Shown here one piece after another: positions 30,660-37,067 of a DNA stretch of 37,067 bases. The stretch is taken from positions 1 through 37,067 of the forward strand of contig JAGAJF010000076.1 of NCBI GenBank assembly GCA_017829005.1, in the 5' to 3' direction. A program made the translations under genes and the position numbers. Positions within the stretch are counted from its first letter, which is position 1, and each line of letters begins with the position of its first letter. Source of the stretch: Oscillospiraceae bacterium. GTDB taxonomy: Bacteria > Bacillota > Clostridia > Oscillospirales > Ruminococcaceae. Below the pieces are notes generated by a model. That model saw only the letters and a list, made by a program, of their open reading frames with translations. It was not told the origin of the DNA and made no database searches.

Positions 30660-31793
30660 TTACTGCTTGTTTTTCTGAGGCTTTTTGGGAGTGCCCGATA
30701 TCACTCTTGTGGCTTTTCCGGGGGTATATTTCTTTGTGGTGCTGTCATAGCGAAGGGCGGCTATCTTGAACTTGTATGTACTGCCGTTTGCAAGACCCTT
30801 GATAGTGTATTTGGTGCTTTTTGTGGTTTTGTAGGTCTTGTATTTCTTCGTTTTTGCGTCGTACATATATATCCTGTATGCATATGCCTCGTCAACGCTG
30901 CTCCAGGAAAGGGTAAGCTTTCCGTCTCCGGATTTTACATTTATGCTCAGAGGTGCGGGGAGAGTATATTCCGAGCCCTTCTTGGGGGGCTTTTCCGAGC
31001 TGCTCTGTCCGGCGGTATTTGTCACAACATCGGAAACGTATTTATACTCGGTGACGGTCATTGCGGAGAAGGATTTATTGTATATCTTTACCTTATAGGT
31101 CTCGCCGTCCTTCAGATTCTTTACCTCAACATTGCAGGCGGCAACGTTCTGGCTGAAAACGGATTTGCCCGATTGGTCGGTCACGTCTACGGCGAAAATA
31201 TCCTTGTCCCCCGTAAAGTCATTCGGATTTTTCCAGCCGATAAGAAGCTTGCCGTCCTTTACTAGAAATGCTACATTCTGTGCCGCACCGTAATCGGGAT
31301 ACTCGCTCATATCCGATTTAACGGTGAATTTGCTTGATATAGGAGCATAGTAGGTCTTAGCGGCGTTATCCGACTCACCTCGCTTTAATGCAATAACGCA
31401 GGCATAGAAATCTTTTTTGGAATTATGCTCAACGTCAAACACCGTTTCGGGAACAAGAACAGCGGTGTACTTGTTTGAAACATAGTAGGTTTTTACGACA
31501 GTGTTGTCGGTATTGCATATCTTAACGGCGTAATTGACGGCGCCGGGTACCTCTGTCCAGGTGAATTTCACACAGCCATTGAAAAATTCGGGTATCGCAT
31601 TCTGAACGCCCGAAGAGCTAATGACAGGAGTGGTGGTTGAAGTGGCAGAGCTGTTTGAGGGGGGTGTGGTCGTGGTGGTATTGCTTCCGTCAACAACGGT
31701 AAAATCCACTGCCCCTGCGGAAGCTGCTCCGATAACGGAAAATGACATTGCCGCTGCCATAAGAGCCGCTGTAACTTTCATTGTGTATTTCAT
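30660..31793 (-). CDS. Secreted fibronectin-III-like protein
   Basis: Exported protein of 377 aa. A signal peptide (KVTAALMAAAMSFSVIGAAS, cleavage probably after ASA near 26) is followed by a Thr/Ser/Pro-rich linker with a TTTTTPP run. Then come about three fibronectin-III-like units: one starting near 65 (CVKFTWTEVPGAVNYAVKI), one near 180 (KLLIGWKNPNDF), and a clear last one near 285 (LTLSWSSVDEAYAYRIYMYD) ending KYTIKGLANGSTYKFKIAAL. The basic tail KKPQKNKQ has no sorting motif. Such domains usually bind proteins or glycans on the surface; no catalytic domain is seen. It lies just upstream of the two-component genes and carries the same direct repeat in its promoter region. Confidence 0.88.
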   Translation of the reverse strand: MKYTMKVTAALMAAAMSFSVIGAASAGAVDFTVVDGSNTTTTTPPSNSSATSTTTPVISSSGVQNAIPEFFNGCVKFTWTEVPGAVNYAVKICNTDNTVVKTYYVSNKYTAVLVPETVFDVEHNSKKDFYACVIALKRGESDNAAKTYYAPISSKFTVKSDMSEYPDYGAAQNVAFLVKDGKLLIGWKNPNDFTGDKDIFAVDVTDQSGKSVFSQNVAACNVEVKNLKDGETYKVKIYNKSFSAMTVTEYKYVSDVVTNTAGQSSSEKPPKKGSEYTLPAPLSINVKSGDGKLTLSWSSVDEAYAYRIYMYDAKTKKYKTYKTTKSTKYTIKGLANGSTYKFKIAALRYDSTTKKYTPGKATRVISGTPKKPQKNKQ

Positions 31794-31834
31794 AATTCAT
31801 CAGCCTTTCTTTTTGTTTGGAAATATATATTTTC

Positions 31835-31863
31835 ATTGTACCATATATCACACTCTTTTTCAA
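31835..31863 (-). promoter_or_regulatory. Promoter of the fibronectin-like gene
   Basis: Minus strand TTGAAA (31863-31858), 17 bp, TACAAT (31840-31835), with TG one base before the -10. Confidence 0.75.
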
Positions 31864-31880
31864 GCCAAAAAACGATATTT

Positions 31881-31897
31881 CTTAAAATAGTCTTAAA
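31881..31897 (-). promoter_or_regulatory. Second TTTAAG-N5-TTTAAG direct repeat
   Basis: Minus strand TTTAAG (31897-31892), ACTAT, TTTAAG (31886-31881), about 18 bp upstream of the -35. It has the same half-sites, spacing and orientation as the repeat before the response regulator gene. The rest of the gap up to the tRNA promoter holds no gene that I can support. Confidence 0.5.
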
Positions 31898-32036
31898 TCG
31901 GGGAGAAAAATTTTTTTGTCTCCGTCATAAGGACAATAAATGCTGCATATAATAAAATATATCGGACGGAAAACGGCTTCAATTCGTTATCTGCTCTGCT
32001 CCCAAAACTTTTTTTGAAAAAAATTTCAAAAAACCC

Positions 32037-32065
32037 TTGACAAACGCATTCCATTAGTGTATAAT
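32037..32065 (+). promoter_or_regulatory. Consensus promoter of the tRNA cluster
   Basis: TTGACA (32037-32042), 17 bp, TATAAT (32060-32065), about 40 bp before tRNA-Val. Confidence 0.9.
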
Positions 32066-32106
32066 ATAAAAGTCGGTTGACGAGAGTCAAGGACAAGGAC
32101 AAATGT

Positions 32107-32182
32107 GGGAGCATAGCTCAGCTGGGAGAGCATCTGCCTTACAAGCAGAGGGTCATAGGTTCGAGCCCTATTGTTCCCACCA
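32107..32182 (+). tRNA. tRNA-Val (anticodon TAC)
   Basis: The acceptor stem GGGAGCA pairs with TGTTCCC (one G-U). The anticodon loop CTTACAA gives TAC, the T arm GGTTCGAGCCC is normal, and the discriminator is A with CCA encoded. 76 nt, complete cloverleaf. Confidence 0.97.
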
Positions 32183-32185
32183 AAT

Positions 32186-32262
32186 GGCCTGGTAGTTCAG
32201 CTGGTTAGAACGCCGCCCTGTCACGGCGGAGGTCGTGGGTTCGAGTCCCATCCAGGTCGCCA
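32186..32262 (+). tRNA. tRNA-Asp (anticodon GTC)
   Basis: The acceptor GGCCTGG pairs with CCAGGTC; the anticodon loop CTGTCAC gives GTC; the discriminator is G; CCA is encoded. 77 nt, 3 bp after tRNA-Val. Confidence 0.97.
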
Positions 32263-32265
32263 TTT

Positions 32266-32341
32266 GCGGATTTAGCTCATCTGGTAGAGCGCCACCTTGC
32301 CAAGGTGGAGGTAGCGAGTTCGAGCCTCGTAATCCGCTCCA
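32266..32341 (+). tRNA. tRNA-Gly (anticodon GCC)
   Basis: The acceptor GCGGATT pairs with AATCCGC; the anticodon loop TTGCCAA gives GCC; CCA is encoded. 76 nt, 3 bp after tRNA-Asp. Confidence 0.97.
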
Positions 32342-32342
32342 T

Positions 32343-32412
32343 TTTTTCTCTGCTCTTTATTGTTATTTTTGCAGCAGCAAAAATATGCGCTTCTCTTACT
32401 TGCAGAGAAAAA
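32343..32412 (+). other. Structured spacer between tRNA-Gly and tRNA-Cys
   Basis: TTTTTCTCTGC (32343-32353) pairs perfectly with GCAGAGAAAAA (32402-32412), enclosing a second perfect hairpin ATTTTTGC / GCAAAAAT (32365-32372 with 32377-32384). In the precursor transcript this would fold into a long stem between the tRNAs, perhaps an RNase III-type processing site; that role is inferred. Confidence 0.5.
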
Positions 32413-32419
32413 TATCAAA

Positions 32420-32493
32420 GGCGCTATAGCCAAGTGGTAAGGCAAGGGACTGCAACTCCCTGACCCCCGGTCCGAATCCGGGTGGCGCCTCCA
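32420..32493 (+). tRNA. tRNA-Cys (anticodon GCA)
   Basis: The acceptor GGCGCTA pairs with TGGCGCC; the anticodon loop CTGCAAC gives GCA; CCA is encoded. 74 nt, last gene of the cluster. Confidence 0.97.
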
Positions 32494-32494
32494 G

Positions 32495-32530
32495 AATAAA
32501 AGCTCCGATTTTCTCGGGGCTTTATTTTTT
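32495..32530 (+). terminator. Terminator of the tRNA cluster
   Basis: AATAAAAGCTCCGA (32495-32508) pairs with TCGGGGCTTTATT (32514-32526) with a G-U pair and one bulge, followed by a T run. Confidence 0.85.
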
Positions 32531-32547
32531 GCTTTCTTGACTTTTTT

Positions 32548-32585
32548 AACGGAGCCGCTGCATATCGCAGCGGCTCCGTTTTTAT
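32548..32585 (+). terminator. Second, very strong terminator-like hairpin
   Basis: AACGGAGCCGCTGC (32548-32561) pairs perfectly over 14 bp with GCAGCGGCTCCGTT (32567-32580), then TTTTATC. It is a backup for the tRNA transcript; on the minus strand it follows the vWA gene stop but lacks a T run. Confidence 0.85.
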
Positions 32586-32594
32586 CTTATATTA

Positions 32595-34589
32595 TCATTC
32601 AAGATCAAAATATGCCTGTATATAGTATTCTATCAGCAGATCAAGGTTCTGTGCGTCGTGGCTTTTCGGACCGCTTAAAAGCTTTCTTGCGTCGTCGGGG
32701 TGTGAGCTGCCCTTGTATTCGCTGTCCTTCAGATACATTCCGAACATCGCCGCCGCAGCTGCAAGCTTCATTCTGCTGCTTGGAGCTTTGTGTACAAAGC
32801 TGTCGTCAACAACCGCCGAGGCAAGCTTTGATTTGCTGCCGTCAGGCTCCTTGTAGCGTATCTTTACGGTACACCAGTCCTTTGAGCCTGTGGACTTCTG
32901 ATATTTAAGACTGCTCTTTGCGCCTGCGTCCGCAGGGATTATCTCGTAAAGCACCGTCACGCTCTGACCTGCGCCCACTTCTCCGCCGTCCTTTTTATCA
33001 TTGTCAAAATCCTCGTTGCCCAGCCGCCTGTTGTCATAACCGATGAGACGATAGGATTTTACCTTTTCGGGATTGAACTCAGCCTGAATTTTAACGTCCT
33101 TTGCGGCGGTTATGATATTTTCGGTGCGCTCCTCAATGAGCACCTTTGCAGCTTCGTCGGAGCAGTCAATGTAGTGATAGCTGCCGTTGCCGTTGTCTGC
33201 GAGGGTTTCCATCTTGTTGTCCTTGATGTTGCCCTTGCCGTAGCCGAGAACTGTGAAGAATATGCCGCTTTCACGCTTTTTCTCGATAAGCTTTTTAAGC
33301 TCGCTCTCGTCGGAAATGCCCACGTTAAGGTCGCCATCGGTGCAGAGGATAATGCGGTTGTTGCCGCCCTCGATAAAGTATTTCTCGGCTATCTCATAAG
33401 CCGCATTTATGCCCCTTTCGCCGTTGGTGCAGCCGCTTGCTTCCATACAGTCTGCCAGGTCGGTCACAGCGTTTATGCAATTGCCCTTTGCGCCTGCAAG
33501 AACTGCCCTTTCCTCACCCGAATAGGTGACAATGGAAATGGTATCATTTTCGCTCATATTTTTTGTGAGCATCTCAATGGACTCCTTTACCAGCGGCAGC
33601 TTATCCTTGTTGGCCATAGAGCCGCTTACGTCCACAAGAAATACAAGATTTGAATCGGGGATAGTTTCGGGAGCGAATGCCTCGATACCCAGCTGTAAAA
33701 GCTTTGCGTCCTCATTCCAGGGGCAGTCGGCTATCTCGGAATAAACGGAAAATGTGTCAAGCCTTCGGGTGTATTTCGTGTCCGTATCGTAATCATAATC
33801 GAAATAGTTTATCATCTCTTCAATACGCACAGCGTCCTCGGGAATGGGGCTGCCGTCGTTTATGAGCCTGCGGATATTTGCATAGGAGGCGGTGTCCACA
33901 TCAGCTGCAAAGGTGGAAACGGGGTCTGTTGAGGCGTTTTTGAAGCTGCTTTCCTCGGAGTGGGAATATTCCTCGGTGTTGTACTCGGAGGACGGATAAT
34001 AGCCGCCCTTTACCGATGTGCTTGCGGCAGGAGCCTCTGCAGGTTTGTATGCAATGTCATATCCGGCTTCCTCATACACTTCCTCCTCGTATTCATAATC
34101 AACACCCTCTCCCGCATCATTGGCATAATATGGAGTGGGACGATTTGCACGGTATTTCAGAGTTATCTTGTTTGATGTCCTGCTGATTATCTTTGTGTCA
34201 TTCTCATCGTAGGAGACCGCTCTGATACAGTAGGAGGTGGTTATGGAATAGGTGGTGAAAAACTCCGTGTCATAGGTGGCGCCTATCTTTTCATAGCTTT
34301 TCTTGTTTGAGGGCTTTGCGTAAACGTAGTAGAGAAGGGCATTATCCACAGGCTCCCATTTAAGGGTGCGGCTCTCCACAGAGGAGTAATAATAGTCCTC
34401 TCTGCTCTCTGCGGTGAGCTTAGGTTTGGATTTCTTGAATTTAAGTATTGCGCTTTCGTCATTTTTGCTTGAGAAAAGGGTGGGGAGATCGCTTGTGTCG
34501 ATCTGTGAGCGAGCCTCAGCGGGAAATGCTCCCGCACAGCTTACTGCCATTGCCGCCGCAAGTATTGCCGAAATTTTTCTTTTGGTCAT
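32595..34589 (-). CDS. Secreted von Willebrand factor A-domain protein
   Basis: Exported protein of 664 aa. After a signal peptide (KRKISAILAAAMAVSCAGAF, AEA site near 26) comes a fibronectin-like region (about 47-150), an acidic, Tyr-rich linker (150-215), and the vWF_A N-terminal module DPVSTFAADVDTASYANIRR (about 222-270). The A domain follows with MIDAS motif DVSGS (D320) and later a CTDGD loop. The C-terminal ~180 residues, including DDSFVHKAPSSRMKLAAAAA, match the DUF3520-type end of YfbK-like proteins. MIDAS domains bind metal and mediate adhesion or complex assembly. YfbK proteins normally lack the fibronectin-like front, so the arrangement is unusual. It is a single gene. Confidence 0.9.
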   Translation of the reverse strand: MTKRKISAILAAAMAVSCAGAFPAEARSQIDTSDLPTLFSSKNDESAILKFKKSKPKLTAESREDYYYSSVESRTLKWEPVDNALLYYVYAKPSNKKSYEKIGATYDTEFFTTYSITTSYCIRAVSYDENDTKIISRTSNKITLKYRANRPTPYYANDAGEGVDYEYEEEVYEEAGYDIAYKPAEAPAASTSVKGGYYPSSEYNTEEYSHSEESSFKNASTDPVSTFAADVDTASYANIRRLINDGSPIPEDAVRIEEMINYFDYDYDTDTKYTRRLDTFSVYSEIADCPWNEDAKLLQLGIEAFAPETIPDSNLVFLVDVSGSMANKDKLPLVKESIEMLTKNMSENDTISIVTYSGEERAVLAGAKGNCINAVTDLADCMEASGCTNGERGINAAYEIAEKYFIEGGNNRIILCTDGDLNVGISDESELKKLIEKKRESGIFFTVLGYGKGNIKDNKMETLADNGNGSYHYIDCSDEAAKVLIEERTENIITAAKDVKIQAEFNPEKVKSYRLIGYDNRRLGNEDFDNDKKDGGEVGAGQSVTVLYEIIPADAGAKSSLKYQKSTGSKDWCTVKIRYKEPDGSKSKLASAVVDDSFVHKAPSSRMKLAAAAAMFGMYLKDSEYKGSSHPDDARKLLSGPKSHDAQNLDLLIEYYIQAYFDLE

Positions 34590-34663
34590 AGTGCATTTTC
34601 CTTTCTGTGATGGATTTGAACGTTCTGTATGATAAACAATACAAAACAGGAAAATTTTTCATG

Positions 34664-34705
34664 GGAGTTTATGTTTTGTAGAAATGCATAATTAAAATAA
34701 ACTCC
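34664..34705. promoter_or_regulatory. Inverted repeat upstream of the vWA gene
   Basis: GGAGTTTAT (34664-34672) and ATAAACTCC (34697-34705) are perfect inverted arms 24 bp apart, 75-115 bp upstream of the start. Possible operator; no regulator is known. Confidence 0.3.
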
Positions 34706-34727
34706 ATTTGTTGCATATAAACAAAAA

Positions 34728-34750
34728 GCTCTCCCCAAATCGGAGAGAGC
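34728..34750 (-). terminator. Terminator of the dnaJ/zinc-ribbon/tauE operon
   Basis: On the minus strand GCTCTCTCC pairs with GGGGAGAGC around a short ATTT-type loop, followed by TTTTTGTTT. Confidence 0.8.
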
Positions 34751-34756
34751 AGAAGG

Positions 34757-35530
34757 TTATTTTATAAAAATGTTCACTATCATTACAGAGAGACCCAAAA
34801 TTGCCAGCACCACGCCCGTAACACGGTTAAGCACCTCGGGAGAAGCCTTGTTTGCAAATTTTGCGGCAATTCTTGCCCAGATAAGTGTGAACAAGGCGCA
34901 AAGGACAAGCACCGTAATATCGGGCATACCGCCAATGACAATGTGGGAGACAGAGCCTGTAAGGGCGGTGAACGCCATTATGAAAACGCTGGTTCCCACA
35001 GCGGTTTTAAGCTCATAGCCAAGTACGCTTGTGAGGATAAGGAGCATCATCATTCCGCCCCCTGCACCGATAAATCCGCATATAAAGCCTATCATACTGC
35101 CGCACACAAGAGACTGTATCACACGCTTTTTCTCCGAAACGCTGTTCATAGTTTCCTTTGTGGTCATAACGGGTTTAACGATGAATTTTATTCCAAGAAG
35201 AAAAGTCATAAACACCGAAAAGCTGCCCATAGTCGAGTTCGGAACACGGCTTGAAACATAGCTTCCCACCATGGTGAACACAAGAACGGCTACCATCATG
35301 ATAAGACCGTTTCTTATGTCAAGATTTTTGTTTTTGCCGTAGGTGTATGCCGAAACTGCGCTTGCAAGCACGTCCGAAGCAAGGGCGATGCCAACCGCTT
35401 CATAGGCGGGGATATCAAGGAATGTGACCAGCATGGGGGTTATGACAGCCGCCGCGCTCATTCCCGCAAAGCCTGTCCCCAGACCTGCTCCCAGACCTGC
35501 AAGGAGACAGACGATTATTGTTGTAAGCAT
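34757..35530 (-). CDS. TauE/SafE family sulfite/organosulfur exporter-like permease
   Basis: Membrane protein of 257 aa with about eight hydrophobic segments in two halves. The halves begin with the family signatures GLGAGLGTGFAGMSAAAVIT and GFICGFIGAGGGMMMLLILT. Members move small anions such as sulfite, sulfoacetate or other sulfur compounds; the substrate here is unknown. It is the last gene of a three-gene operon, 8 bp after the zinc-ribbon gene. No sulfur-metabolism genes are nearby to narrow its role. Confidence 0.88.
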   Translation of the reverse strand: MLTTIIVCLLAGLGAGLGTGFAGMSAAAVITPMLVTFLDIPAYEAVGIALASDVLASAVSAYTYGKNKNLDIRNGLIMMVAVLVFTMVGSYVSSRVPNSTMGSFSVFMTFLLGIKFIVKPVMTTKETMNSVSEKKRVIQSLVCGSMIGFICGFIGAGGGMMMLLILTSVLGYELKTAVGTSVFIMAFTALTGSVSHIVIGGMPDITVLVLCALFTLIWARIAAKFANKASPEVLNRVTGVVLAILGLSVMIVNIFIK

Positions 35531-35538
35531 TTAAAGGT

Positions 35539-35943
35539 TCACCTGATCTTTACCGTGATTTTTTCGCCGCATTTGGGGCATACAGCCGTATGAGTTCCCG
35601 AGCGCTTGGGCAGCCTCAGATATGCCTTGCAGCGACTGCATTTTTTATAGCAGTGCTCCTTGTCGGTGAGCATTGTCTTTGTCATTCCGAATTTTTTTAC
35701 TGCCTTTTCCTCAAGCTGCAGATACGCCCGGTTTTCAAGACCTCGCTTATATACATTTTTTGAAAAGCAGCGGAACATTGTCCATATGAACAGTGCCCAG
35801 CTCAGCACGCCGAGAATAAGGGAGTGCGCAAAAAGGTTTATGACCGCAAGCACTGTAAATACCGCTACAAACGCTTTGTAAAGCCTGTCGGGTCCGTTCC
35901 TGCCGTCCATAAAGGCAATGAATTTGTTTCTGAATTTATCCAT
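35539..35943 (-). CDS. Membrane protein with C-terminal zinc ribbon
   Basis: A 134-aa protein with two membrane segments (about 24-42 and 45-58), a basic middle (KRGLENRAYLQLEEKAVKKF), and a zinc ribbon made of CSRC (about 104-107) and CPKCG (about 122-126). The sequence between them, KAYLRLPKRSGTHTAVCPKC, is typical of small Clostridial membrane zinc-ribbon proteins of unknown function. It lies between dnaJ-like and TauE genes, 27 and 8 bp away. Confidence 0.8.
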   Translation of the reverse strand: MDKFRNKFIAFMDGRNGPDRLYKAFVAVFTVLAVINLFAHSLILGVLSWALFIWTMFRCFSKNVYKRGLENRAYLQLEEKAVKKFGMTKTMLTDKEHCYKKCSRCKAYLRLPKRSGTHTAVCPKCGEKITVKIR

Positions 35944-35970
35944 AAAAAAGACCTCGGTTCAAAAATAATA

Positions 35971-36660
35971 TCACATTAAAAACAAAAATCCGAAAAAGCC
36001 TATCACCATTCTTACAATAAATGTAAGCACCAGCAGCATTGTCACCGCCGAAAGAATGGAGGGGAGTATCCTTTGTCTCCTGAGAGCCTTGTCATACCGC
36101 CTGTGATACTCGGCGGCAAGCTCTGCATAATCGGGGTCGGAGGGGTCTGAGCGCCTTGCTTCGTCGGCATAGCGAACAGCGTCCGCATATTCGCCCGAGG
36201 CGCTGCTCACCTGAGCGGCATAGTAGTGCCATTTTCCGCCTCTGATAACTATCCTGTTGAGCAGTGAAGCGGCGGCTGAAAGGTCGCCTTCCGCAATATA
36301 GCGGCTTACCTTGTCGTATATCTCGCCCTCGTTCATCTGTGAAGCCGCAGTTCCGAAGCCGAATGCGCCGAAGAACGAATTTAAAAAATCGTCCATATCG
36401 CCGTACTGATAGGTATATGTGCTGCCGCCCGAGCTGTAGCCGCCCGAGGAATATGACTGACCGCCCTTGTATGGGTCAGCCTGTCCCGATTTTATCATCT
36501 CGTAGGCGGCGTTTATCTCGCTCATTTTTCTGGCGGCTTCGGGGTCATTGGGGTGAAGGTCGGGGTGATACTGCTTCACAAGGGCGCGGTATTTCTTCTT
36601 TATCTCGTCCTCGTCCGCATTGTAGGGGATACCCAGCACCTGATATGGGTCAACGCTCAT
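35971..36660 (-). CDS. Membrane-anchored J-domain protein
   Basis: A DnaJ-type Hsp70 cochaperone of 229 aa. The J domain (about 4-63) has the required HPD at 32-34, in ALVKQYHPDLHP. A Gly/Ser/Tyr-rich linker (65-95) follows, then a helical TPR-like segment (about 105-190, including EGDLSAAASLLNRIVIRGGK and YADAVRYADEARRSDPSDPD), then a C-terminal membrane segment (about 203-227). The zinc-finger and substrate domains of full DnaJ are missing. It would bring DnaK to the membrane; that is inference. ATG 36660 follows AAGGAT. It is the first gene of the operon. Confidence 0.92.
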   Translation of the reverse strand: MSVDPYQVLGIPYNADEDEIKKKYRALVKQYHPDLHPNDPEAARKMSEINAAYEMIKSGQADPYKGGQSYSSGGYSSGGSTYTYQYGDMDDFLNSFFGAFGFGTAASQMNEGEIYDKVSRYIAEGDLSAAASLLNRIVIRGGKWHYYAAQVSSASGEYADAVRYADEARRSDPSDPDYAELAAEYHRRYDKALRRQRILPSILSAVTMLLVLTFIVRMVIGFFGFLFLM

Positions 36661-36712
36661 AATCCTTATTCCATCCTTAAAAAAGTTTACAGGTAAATTT
36701 TTCTCTTGCTTA

Positions 36713-36741
36713 ATTGTAGCATATTAGGCTTTGCCCGTCAA
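36713..36741 (-). promoter_or_regulatory. Promoter of the dnaJ-like operon
   Basis: Minus strand TTGACG (36741-36736), 17 bp, TACAAT (36718-36713). I see no CIRCE heat-shock repeat in this region. Confidence 0.75.
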
Positions 36742-36894
36742 TGGATTTAACCTAATTTTCATTTAACTGTCACCCGAGGCTCAGTTTTTAATCCGATTAT
36801 AATATTATCTCCAAAAATAAGCTTTTGTATTCGGCAGAAACAGGGCTTGTTAATATATATGATAAAAATGCACAATATCGGTTTAACAAAGCTA

Positions 36895-36903
36895 TGGTAT
36901 AAT
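36895..36903 (+). promoter_or_regulatory. Extended -10 promoter of the second MATE gene
   Basis: TGGTATAAT (36895-36903) is an extended -10 without a recognisable -35. It lies about 38 bp before the MATE start. The rest of 36742-36890 is AT-rich and shows no gene. Confidence 0.55.
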
Positions 36904-36940
36904 TATATTTATATGACTAAAAATATCGGAGGTTATCACT

Positions 36941-37067
36941 TTGAACAGCAAAGCGGCAGATGTTTTTGAAAATGCACCCGTTCCCAAGGCGGTGCTTGTG
37001 AATGTTATCCCGTCCATAATCAGTATGCTTATGGTGCTTGTCTATAATCTTGCGGACACCTTTTTCA
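36941..37067 (+). CDS. MATE family exporter, N-terminal part (cut by window end)
   Basis: The frame starts at TTG 36941 with GGAGG (36929-36933) 7 nt upstream and runs off the right edge after 42 codons. The visible product includes FENAPVPKAVLVNVIPSIIS followed by MLMVLVYNLADTFF, which matches the first membrane helix of MATE exporters (compare SLFQQLYSMIDTVIVG in the other MATE protein here). Function beyond the family cannot be told. Confidence 0.8.
   Translation, partial: MNSKAADVFENAPVPKAVLVNVIPSIISMLMVLVYNLADTFF

Noticed and set aside
36661-36940. Heat-shock CIRCE element before the J-domain gene
   Set aside because: No TTAGCACTC-N9-GAGTGCTAA-like inverted repeat is present.

Overview
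The window looks like chromosomal DNA from a gut-type Firmicute of class Clostridia, probably a Ruminococcus-like member of the Oscillospiraceae. This rests on sequence character only: near-consensus sigma-A promoters (TTGACA, 17 bp, TATAAT), purine-rich Shine-Dalgarno sites, Gram-positive lipoproteins, a T-box leader, a manganese riboswitch, YteP/YtcP-type sugar permeases with a YesL protein, and Thr-rich secreted proteins. Core genes look moderately GC-rich; several accessory genes (toxN, fic, the RCC1 operon, the 24.4-24.9 kb gene and the 26.7 kb membrane gene) look more AT-rich by eye.

Left end (1-6.8 kb). A gene tail and its terminator are followed by what I read as a complete type III (RNA-protein) toxin-antitoxin locus: a consensus promoter, three ~35-nt repeats, a terminator inside the transcript, then a ToxN/AbiQ-family endoribonuclease gene. 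A tight co-directional set follows: a LysR regulator, uvrB, a cardiolipin synthase and an AI-2E family membrane protein.

Middle (6.8-24.9 kb). carB converges on this set. Beyond it lie an ECF transporter S component, a small Cys-motif protein, a Thr-rich lipoprotein and an acidic membrane-anchored protein. A MITE-like palindromic element separates these from malQ. malQ is divergent from two sugar ABC permeases, and the shared 350-bp region has two LacI/CcpA-like operator candidates. A Fic protein gene sits between the permeases and a YesL (DUF624) gene. Then come an SplB-like radical SAM protein, a MATE exporter, an operon of lipoprotein, RCC1-repeat protein and 56-aa membrane protein, and mntP behind a yybP-ykoY manganese riboswitch.

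Right part (25-37 kb). A T-box leader, probably tyrosine-specific, starts a four-gene run: lipoprotein, SAM methyltransferase, small membrane protein, tyrS. A two-component system follows, next to a secreted fibronectin-III-like protein. Both the regulator gene and the fibronectin-like gene carry the same 11-bp-spaced direct repeat (TTTAAG-N5-TTTAAG) upstream, a candidate operator for the encoded OmpR-type regulator. Next are four tRNA genes (Val, Asp, Gly, Cys), a secreted von Willebrand A-domain protein, a dnaJ-like / zinc-ribbon / TauE-SafE operon, and the start of a second MATE gene cut by the window edge.

The strongest special finding is the type III toxin-antitoxin locus at the left end. 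The T-box operon and the shared direct-repeat operator are next.
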